Below, one piece after another: positions 58,574-64,000 of a stretch of DNA of 64,000 bases. The notes below the pieces were generated by a model. The model saw only the letters and a list, made by a program, of their open reading frames with translations, did no database searches and was not told where the DNA came from. The position numbers and the translations under genes are program-made. Within the stretch, counting starts at the first letter, position 1; each line of letters begins with the position of its first letter. Origin of the DNA: Rhodococcus sp. (in: high G+C Gram-positive bacteria) (GTDB taxonomy: Bacteria; Actinomycetota; Actinomycetes; Mycobacteriales; Mycobacteriaceae); contig NZ_JAHFVG010000028.1 in assembly GCF_023264675.1 (NCBI RefSeq), positions 1-64,000 of the forward strand. The letters run 5' to 3'.

Positions 58574-58960
58574 TCACGGCGCGTTGCGTCGTGCCTTCAA
58601 CGCTTCGGTCACCAGCGGAATCTGTAGAGGAAGTCGCGCGAGCACAGCAGCCTTCGCTGCAGGGGACGTCTTGGGATTCGTGACGAACCGACGCGCCATA
58701 TCGATATTCGCCGGGAACACTGCAACGAACAGCGCTGCGGCCAATGCGCCACCGATCCGACGGGTGCGGGGCACGGCGAGTGTTGTTGCAACAGCTATCT
58801 CGGCAACACCGGACACCTGGGTGTACGTCCGGGCGGATCCAGGCAGGACGCTGGGCACCTGCATGTCGAAGAATTTCGGCGTCGCGAAGTGCAGAACGCC
58901 CGCACCACCCAACAACACTGCGAGCCTCACCGCGGCTGCCTGACTCCTGGACTCTGTCAT
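58574..58960 (-). CDS. DoxX family membrane protein
   Basis: A 128-residue membrane protein with about four helices: about 10-25 (VRLAVLLGGAGVLHFA), 48-68 (VSGVAEIAVATTLAV), 75-95 (GGALAAALFVAVFPANIDM) and a C-terminal one near 105-120. FATPKFFDMQVPSVLPG is typical of small DoxX-like proteins. The function is unknown. ATG at 58960 gives MTESRSQAAA; the open frame reaches 58978. It converges with adnB. Confidence 0.85.
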   Translation of the reverse strand: MTESRSQAAAVRLAVLLGGAGVLHFATPKFFDMQVPSVLPGSARTYTQVSGVAEIAVATTLAVPRTRRIGGALAAALFVAVFPANIDMARRFVTNPKTSPAAKAAVLARLPLQIPLVTEALKARRNAP

Positions 58961-59034
58961 GGCTACACCGTGCCACACGTACAGGGATCGAATGCCGGTG
59001 CCGCGTCGAAGACGGCGAAGTCACCGAATCGGGT

Positions 59035-59086
59035 TACGCTGCCAGCCGTGGACGATGCAGAGGTGAGTAGGCGACGTGGCAGGTAG
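59035..59086 (+). promoter_or_regulatory. Leaderless promoter and possible 12-codon upstream frame before the channel gene
   Basis: TACGCT at 59035-59040 stands seven bases before GTG 59048. From that GTG a 12-codon frame (VDDAEVSRRRGR) runs to TAG at 59084-59086, crossing the channel start at 59076 in another frame. If the message starts at 59048, the short frame is translated first and could couple to or dampen channel translation. Confidence 0.35.
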
Positions 59087-60143
59087 ATTGCGTGCTCGAC
59101 TGAGTGAGGGCGACACCCTGACGGACAAACCCGACTTTGCGCTCGTCGGAGTGCTCCGAATACCGGAGCTGCAGAGCAGTCCCTGGCGCGCCATCTATCG
59201 ACGAATCCTCGTTGCGCTCGCGGCGCTGATGCTGGCCGCGATCATCGTCTATCTCGATCGGGACGGGTACCGGGACGCTCAGGACAACGAGCTGTCCTTC
59301 CTCGACTCGCTCTACTACGCCACCGTCTCGTTGTCGACGACCGGGTACGGAGACATCACCCCGATCGCGCCGTCGGCTCGACTCGTCAACATTCTCGTCA
59401 TCACCCCACTTCGAATCTTCTTCCTCATCTTGCTGGTCGGCACCACGCTCGCAGTTCTCACCGAGCGGTCCCGTCAGGCATTCAAAATTCAGCGATGGAG
59501 GCGCAGCGTGCGCAATCACACCGTGGTCATCGGTTTCGGAACCAAGGGCCGCACCGCCGTCGATGCGATGCTCGGAGACGGTGTTCCGGCGTCCGAGATC
59601 GTCGTGGTGGACACGGACCAGACCGTTCTGGACTCGGCGTCGAACATGGGCCTGGTGACCGTGCACGGATCGGCCACCAAATCCGATGTGCTGCGGCTGA
59701 CCGGCGCTCAGCATGCGGCGGCCATCATCGTCGCCACCAATCGTGACGACACGGCCGTGTTGGTGACGCTCACCGCGCGAGAGATCGCGCCGAAGGCGAA
59801 GATCGTCGCAGCGATCCGAGAGGCCGAGAACACGCACCTGCTTCGGCAGTCCGGCGCCGACTCCGTGGTGGTGTCCTCGGAGACCGCGGGCCGTCTCCTC
59901 GGTATCGCGACCACGACTCCGAGCGTCGTGGAAATGATCGAGGACCTCTTGACGCCGGAGGCCGGTTTCGCCATTGCCGAACGCGAGGTCGAACGCGACG
60001 AAGTGGGCGGGTCGCCGCGGCACCTGACCGATATCGTGCTCGGCGTCGTTCGTGCTGGGAAGTTGTTCCGAGTCGGTTCACCCGAGGTCGATGCAATCGA
60101 GGCGACGGATCGGCTGCTCTACATCCGCCGCGTGGGGGAGTGA
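59076..60143 (+). CDS. Potassium channel with RCK/TrkA domains
   Basis: A 355-residue ion channel. A first helix near 45-65 (LVALAALMLAAIIVYL) is followed by a pore loop with the selectivity filter TTGYGD near residue 89. A second helix lies near 105-125 (LVITPLRIFFLILLVGTTLAVL), then an RCK domain from about 145 (VVIGFGTKGRTAVDAML, VVDTDQ). A TrkA-C-like end follows. It corresponds to Rv3200c. RCK domains gate by nucleotide or calcium. GTG at 59076 is used; TTG at 59088 is also in frame, so the first few residues are uncertain. Confidence 0.9.
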   Translation: MAGRLRARLSEGDTLTDKPDFALVGVLRIPELQSSPWRAIYRRILVALAALMLAAIIVYLDRDGYRDAQDNELSFLDSLYYATVSLSTTGYGDITPIAPSARLVNILVITPLRIFFLILLVGTTLAVLTERSRQAFKIQRWRRSVRNHTVVIGFGTKGRTAVDAMLGDGVPASEIVVVDTDQTVLDSASNMGLVTVHGSATKSDVLRLTGAQHAAAIIVATNRDDTAVLVTLTAREIAPKAKIVAAIREAENTHLLRQSGADSVVVSSETAGRLLGIATTTPSVVEMIEDLLTPEAGFAIAEREVERDEVGGSPRHLTDIVLGVVRAGKLFRVGSPEVDAIEATDRLLYIRRVGE

Positions 60144-60167
60144 GCGGCGCGCAGTAGGGTCGTACCC

Positions 60168-61073
60168 GTGCGAAGATTCGAACTCGATCGACCACCCCTG
60201 CTCTCGCGCTCTCCGCTGAACCGTGCGGAAGAGTTGCGCAAGGACACCGAGGCGCTGCGGGCCGGTTGGCCCACTGCGAACGTCCTCCAGATCGATCAAC
60301 GCGGCAGATTGCGCGTGGACGAGTCCGGTCTGGTGTACGTACCGGCTGCGGAGGTGGCTGCGGAACCTGCGCTCGACGCGGTGTTTCTCGGGATCGAGGG
60401 CGGTCGGCATCTGTGGGCGCAGCGAGTCGGCGTGTTGGCCGGGGAGCTGGGCGACCTGCGGACGACGGGCGACCGCCTGAGCGAAGTCGAGCTGTCGATC
60501 CTGACCAGTGCGCTTGCCATTTTGAACTGGCATGCCAGCGCAAGCTTCAGTGCACTGGACGGCGCGGCAACGACTCCGACGGCGGCGGGATGGTCTCGGA
60601 CCAGCACGTCGAACGGTCACGAAGAGTTCCCCCGTACCGATCCTGCGGTCATCTGTCTGGTGCACGACGGAGCCGACCGGATTCTGCTGGCCCGCGCGCC
60701 GTCGTGGCCGGAGCGCAGGTTCTCGGTGTTGGCCGGCTTCGTCGAAGCGGGTGAGTCTCTCGAGACGTGTGTTCTCCGTGAAATCAAGGAAGAAGTTGGA
60801 ATTACAGTGTCCGACATCACATATCTGGGCAGTCAGCCGTGGCCGTTCCCGCGTTCGGTGATGATCGGATTCTCTGCGGTGGCGGATCCCGAAGTTCCGC
60901 TGCAGTTTCTCGACGGCGAGATCGCCGAAGCACACTGGTTCAGTCGCGACGAGGTACGTGGCGCGCTGGCCCTCGGCGATTGGGCGAGCGATGCCGACGC
61001 CCGGTTGTTGCTGCCGGGGTCGATTTCCATCGCGCGCGGAATGCTCGAAGCCTGGGCCGCCGTCGATCGGTGA
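60168..61073 (+). CDS. nudC: NAD(H) diphosphatase NudC
   Basis: A 301-residue Nudix enzyme that splits NADH (and NAD caps on RNA in some species) to NMN and AMP. The Nudix box GFVEAGESLETCVLREIKEE-VG lies near 192, and the NADH-specific SQPWPFPRS near 225. The four zinc cysteines of E. coli NudC are absent, as in mycobacterial NudC. The SQPWPF motif is intact, unlike the altered residue I recall for M. tuberculosis H37Rv. GTG 60168 has TAGGGT seven bases upstream and no ribosome binding site. It converges with mycoredoxin. Confidence 0.94.
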   Translation: MRRFELDRPPLLSRSPLNRAEELRKDTEALRAGWPTANVLQIDQRGRLRVDESGLVYVPAAEVAAEPALDAVFLGIEGGRHLWAQRVGVLAGELGDLRTTGDRLSEVELSILTSALAILNWHASASFSALDGAATTPTAAGWSRTSTSNGHEEFPRTDPAVICLVHDGADRILLARAPSWPERRFSVLAGFVEAGESLETCVLREIKEEVGITVSDITYLGSQPWPFPRSVMIGFSAVADPEVPLQFLDGEIAEAHWFSRDEVRGALALGDWASDADARLLLPGSISIARGMLEAWAAVDR

Positions 61074-61077
61074 GCGG

Positions 61078-61347
61078 CTACAGGTTCAGTGAACGCTTCA
61101 CCGCTGCCAGAGTCGGGTTGGTGGCGGTCGTACCGTCGGCGTAGAGGACGGTCGGGACGATGTGATTGCCGTTGTTGACACTTCCGACGAACTCAGCGGA
61201 TTTCGGATCTTCCTCGATGTCGATCTCGGCATAACCGATGCCGGCTTCGTCGAGCTGCGTCTTGAGCCTGCGGCAGTATCCGCACCACGTCGTGGAGTAG
61301 ATGGTCAGGGCAGCAGTTTCGGATTCGGTGTTGTCGATGGTAGTCAC
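61078..61347 (-). CDS. mrx1: Mycoredoxin
   Basis: An 89-residue glutaredoxin-like protein. The active site STTWCGYCRRL (CxxC = CGYC) near residue 22 and the VPTVLYADGTTATNP cis-proline region identify mycoredoxin-1, which reduces mycothiol-protein mixed disulfides. It corresponds to Rv3198A. GTG at 61347 gives the family N-terminus, although the open frame extends to 61863. A SigH-type promoter lies directly upstream, so the gene should be induced by thiol stress together with sigH. Confidence 0.92.
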   Translation of the reverse strand: MTTIDNTESETAALTIYSTTWCGYCRRLKTQLDEAGIGYAEIDIEEDPKSAEFVGSVNNGNHIVPTVLYADGTTATNPTLAAVKRSLNL

Positions 61348-61357
61348 AAGTTGTGTC

Positions 61358-61383
61358 AACGTTCTGAGGCGTGTTGTTGTTCC
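61358..61383 (-). promoter_or_regulatory. SigH-type promoter of the mycoredoxin gene
   Basis: On the minus strand GGAAC (61383-61379) and GTT (61360-61358) are separated by 18 bases, the same layout as the sigH promoter at 20225. The GTG of mycoredoxin follows ten bases after the GTT, so the message may be leaderless. Control of mycoredoxin by SigH is known in Corynebacterium. Confidence 0.75.
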
Positions 61384-61482
61384 GAATGATGCATCGCCCG
61401 TCCACAAGCGGTCCCTGCTGCGTGAATACAGGGCCGCGGCCAGTCGCGAACAGTGTCGGAGCGGCCTGACAAGATGGAGGCC

Positions 61483-63603
61483 ATGTCTGTGGATTCGATG
61501 ACCACCGGGTTGGATCCCGAACAGTCCGCCGCCGTGTCCGCACCACGTGGGCCGGTGTGTGTGCTTGCCGGTGCAGGCACCGGCAAGACTCGCACCATCA
61601 CCAGGCGTATCGCGCACCTCGTCTCTGCCGGTCACGTGTCCGCCGGTCAGGTGTTGGCAGTGACGTTCACTGCCAGGGCCGCCGGCGAGATGCGGGGACG
61701 GCTGCGGGAACTCGGTGTCGGAGGCGACGGCCCTCCGGTTCAAGCCAGAACATTCCACGCCGCGGCGTTGCGGCAGCTCAAGTACTTCTGGCCGCAGGTG
61801 GTGGGAGATACCGGATGGCAGCTGCTCGACCGCAAGTTCGCGCTGGTGAGTCAGGCAGCCCATCGGGCAGGCATATCGACGGCGACGGATTCCATCCGCG
61901 ACCTGGCAGGCGAGATCGAATGGGCCAAGGGTTCGCTCGTGGCGCCGGAGGACTACCCGGCGATCACTGCGCGACTGCGTCGTGAAGTACCGATGGATGC
62001 AACGAAGGTGGCCTCCGTCTACGCGGGATACGAGGACCTCAAGTCACACGGCGGCGACGGGATGTTGCTCGACTTCGACGACCTCCTCCTGCACACGGCG
62101 GCCGCACTCGAAGAACATTCGGCCGTCGCCGACGAGTTCCGTGAGCGCTATCGGTGTTTCGTCGTCGACGAATACCAGGACGTCACCCCTCTTCAGCAGC
62201 GTGTTCTCGATGCCTGGCTCGGCGAACGAGATGATCTCACCGTCGTCGGCGATGCGAACCAGACGATCTACTCGTTCACCGGCGCAACCCCGCGGTATCT
62301 CCTCGACTTCTCGCGGCGTTTTCCCGACGCGACGGTGGTCCGGCTGGAAAGGGACTATCGCTCGACGCCCGAGGTCGTCTCACTCGCAAACCGCGTCATC
62401 GGTGCAGCACGTGGCCGAATCGCAGGTACCCGGTTGCAGCTGATCGGGCAGCGACCCGCGGGGCCGGAACCAGAGTTCTTCGAGTACGACGACGAGCCGG
62501 CCGAGGCAGACGGCGTGGCCCGCGCCATCAAGCGGCTGATCTCGAAAGGCGTTGCGCCCGCCGAGATTGCAGTGCTGTATCGAATCAACGCGCAGTCGGA
62601 GGTTCACGAGCAGGCGTTGACCGAGATGCAGATTCCTTATCAGGTGCGTGGTGGCGAAGGATTTTTCAACAGGCCTGAAGTCAGGCAAGGTATTTCGGCT
62701 CTTCGTACCGCATCGGGTCGCGAAGATCTGCCGGAGGAGTCCAGGGTCGGCGAAGGGTTGCCTTCGCTGGTACGTGCTGTGCTGGCACCACTCGGGCTCA
62801 CGGCCACCGAACCCACCGGTGCACAGGCGCGGGAGAAATGGGCGTCGCTCGGCGGTCTGGTCCAGGTCGCCGAAGAACTTGTCGTGCAGGACCCGGAACT
62901 CGACCTCGATCGATTGCTCGCAGAATTGGCGGCGCGCGCCGAGGCCCGTCATCCACCGGTGGTCCAGGGCGTGACGTTGGCGTCGCTCCATGCCGCCAAG
63001 GGATTGGAATGGGATGCGGTCTTCATCGTCGGACTCGCCGACGGAACATTGCCGATCTCCCACGCCCTTGGAAACGACCCGAGCGCGAACAACGATGCGG
63101 CCATCGAAGAAGAGCGACGATTGCTCTATGTGGGTGTGACACGGGCGCGCGAACATCTGCATCTGTCGTGGGCGCTTGCCCGAAACGAGGGTGGGCGTAA
63201 ATCGCGTCGCAGATCGCGCTTCCTCAACGGTCTGATTCCGGAGGATTCACCGGCGTCGCGTATCGCTGCACCGCCGACGACGAAGAAGTCCGGACCGAAG
63301 TGCAGGCTGTGCGGAAAGCCACTGCTCGGCACTGCCGCGACCATGCTCGGCCGTTGTGAAAGTCACCCGACCGATGTGGACATCGGATTGCTCGATGCGC
63401 TCAAGTCGTGGCGCCTCGACAAATCGCGGGAGTTGAAAGTGCCCGCGTACGTGGTGTTCAGCGACACGACACTGACCGCGATCGCCGAACAACAACCGCA
63501 GGACGACCGAGGGTTGGTGGCGATTCCGGGAATCGGCGCGAAGAAACTGGAGCGGTTCGGTGAGGACGTCCTGACCGTCGTTCGCGAATCGTCGAGTAGC
63601 TGA
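61483..63603 (+). CDS. uvrD2: ATP-dependent DNA helicase UvrD2
   Basis: A 706-residue superfamily 1 helicase. Walker [13 protein letters not shown] lies near residue 27, Walker [11 protein letters not shown] near 228, [13 protein letters not shown] near 255, and [15 protein letters not shown] near 505. A zinc-like site CRLC-x14-CESH lies near 607, where mycobacterial UvrD2 has four cysteines as I recall. An HRDC domain follows at about 635-706. ATG at 61483 matches the mycobacterial N-terminus; ATG 61474 is in frame. UvrD2 is essential in M. tuberculosis. Confidence 0.95.
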   Translation: MSVDSMTTGLDPEQSAAVSAPRGPVCVLAGAGTGKTRTITRRIAHLVSAGHVSAGQVLAVTFTARAAGEMRGRLRELGVGGDGPPVQARTFHAAALRQLKYFWPQVVGDTGWQLLDRKFALVSQAAHRAGISTATDSIRDLAGEIEWAKGSLVAPEDYPAITARLRREVPMDATKVASVYAGYEDLKSHGGDGMLLDFDDLLLHTAAALEEHSAVADEFRERYRCFVVDEYQDVTPLQQRVLDAWLGERDDLTVVGDANQTIYSFTGATPRYLLDFSRRFPDATVVRLERDYRSTPEVVSLANRVIGAARGRIAGTRLQLIGQRPAGPEPEFFEYDDEPAEADGVARAIKRLISKGVAPAEIAVLYRINAQSEVHEQALTEMQIPYQVRGGEGFFNRPEVRQGISALRTASGREDLPEESRVGEGLPSLVRAVLAPLGLTATEPTGAQAREKWASLGGLVQVAEELVVQDPELDLDRLLAELAARAEARHPPVVQGVTLASLHAAKGLEWDAVFIVGLADGTLPISHALGNDPSANNDAAIEEERRLLYVGVTRAREHLHLSWALARNEGGRKSRRRSRFLNGLIPEDSPASRIAAPPTTKKSGPKCRLCGKPLLGTAATMLGRCESHPTDVDIGLLDALKSWRLDKSRELKVPAYVVFSDTTLTAIAEQQPQDDRGLVAIPGIGAKKLERFGEDVLTVVRESSSS

Positions 63604-63630
63604 CGCAACATTCGAAGAAACCGCAGGTAG

Positions 63631-63668
63631 AAAATAACTTGTGCAGTCCAGACCAACGGGTTTAGTCT
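63631..63668 (+). promoter_or_regulatory. WhiB7-type promoter
   Basis: AAAAT at 63631-63635, three bases, then TTGTGC at 63639-63644 (-35), 18 bases, and TAGTCT at 63663-63668 (-10). An AT-rich stretch three bases before the -35 box is the binding site of WhiB7 with the housekeeping sigma factor. In M. tuberculosis whiB7 follows uvrD2 and drives itself from such a promoter. Transcription would start near 63675. Confidence 0.65.
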
Positions 63669-63751
63669 GTTTTCATTGCTCACGGGAGACCGCGAGCAAG
63701 AAACACGAGACAGCCGTTGGCATTCGATACGAGAACTGGAGGTGGAGAGAA

Positions 63752-64000
63752 ATGAACAATCAGAGACTCGGCTTTGCCGTGATCGGTGAAGATTTGGTTG
63801 TCGGCGCAGACGTCGATACCAAATCGGTGTTCGGTGCCTCCGCTTCCGCCTATGTCGGCAACAGCCATTCTGCACTTGCCACTGCAGCTGCCATGTGCAG
63901 CGCGTCCCCCATCGCAGGGGATGCGCTGGGCGCAGCAAGTGCACATGCAACGGCCGCCGAGCAGTGGCCGGCACATACGGCAGCACCCGCAGCACGTCGA
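63752..64000 (+). CDS. Unassigned frame in the presumed whiB7 leader (open at window end)
   Basis: An ATG at 63752 opens 83 codons without a stop to the window edge. GGAGG and GGAG precede it at 63738-63748, a strong ribosome binding site. The peptide starts MNNQRLGFAVIGEDLVVGAD and becomes Ala/Ser-rich; I do not recognise it. A stretch CSASPIAGDAL-GAAS followed by AEQW faintly recalls the WhiB cluster region without its cysteines, but this may be chance. It may be a regulatory upstream frame of whiB7 or an unknown small gene. A 12-pair hairpin lies inside it at 63898-63928. Confidence 0.4.
   Translation, partial: MNNQRLGFAVIGEDLVVGADVDTKSVFGASASAYVGNSHSALATAAAMCSASPIAGDALGAASAHATAAEQWPAHTAAPAARR
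63898..63928 (+). promoter_or_regulatory. Strong hairpin in the presumed whiB7 leader
   Basis: CAGCGC-G-TCCCC at 63898-63909 pairs with GGGGA-T-GCGCTG at 63917-63928, a 12-pair stem with one wobble around a seven-base loop. It could be an attenuator or structured element of the leader. No T run follows, so termination is not certain. Confidence 0.4.

Overview
The window reads as core chromosome of a high-GC actinobacterium of the order Mycobacteriales, most likely Rhodococcus or a close relative. From memory, most genes match the Mycobacterium tuberculosis block from about Rv3248c (ahcY) to Rv3198c (uvrD2) in nearly the same order. GTG starts are common, many genes overlap by four bases, and several genes look leaderless. 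I saw no tRNA, rRNA, CRISPR array, insertion sequence, prophage or origin. All calls rest on reading the sequence; no database search was run.

Layout. 1-10344: end of ahcY, tmk, mtrA-mtrB-lpqB, a ComF-type phosphoribosyltransferase, hpf and secA. 10381-17308: an Rv3235-family gene, a WS/DGAT-like acyltransferase, a DUF6912-type gene, an FNR/2Fe-2S reductase and two tandem acyl-CoA desaturases; TACG-type palindromes precede both the reductase and the second desaturase. 17344-25452: rsgA, aroA, a YbaK deacylase, the oxidative-stress pair sigH-rsrA, the 24-residue ribosomal protein bL37, a biotinyl carrier protein, pdtaS, whiB1, a lipid kinase and a membrane protein. 25492-37970: a GNAT enzyme, a phosphatase, a DHA2 exporter, a ParA-like ATPase, a beta-propeller protein, a DEAD-box helicase, a ferritin-like protein, DUF3107, a TetR regulator, a DUF3152 protease-like protein, moeZ and a TIGR02569 gene.

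37994-50518 is about 12.5 kb that, by memory of the M. tuberculosis order, interrupts the conserved block. It holds a GntR regulator with a divergent MFS transporter, then narK-nirB-nirD, a HemD/winged-helix fusion and a CbiX chelatase (nitrite import, reduction and siroheme supply), a MobA-MoeA fusion, a thioesterase and a MocR-type regulator. The conserved order then resumes at 50523-63603: an alkyltransferase-like protein, an alpha/beta hydrolase, adnA-adnB, a DoxX protein, a potassium channel, nudC, mycoredoxin and uvrD2. The right edge carries a WhiB7-type promoter and the start of a long leader, so whiB7 probably lies just outside.

The genes join into a few systems: envelope sensing and secretion (MtrAB-LpqB, SecA), lipid storage and desaturation, thiol stress (SigH-RsrA and mycoredoxin, both with a GGAAC-N18-GTT promoter), nitrite assimilation with its cofactors, and DNA break processing (AdnAB, UvrD2). 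I found no clearly new multi-gene system. The most interesting signals are regulatory: the WhiB7 leader with an open frame and a strong hairpin, the SigH promoter pair, the desaturase palindromes and many leaderless-type starts, together with the MobA-MoeA fusion.
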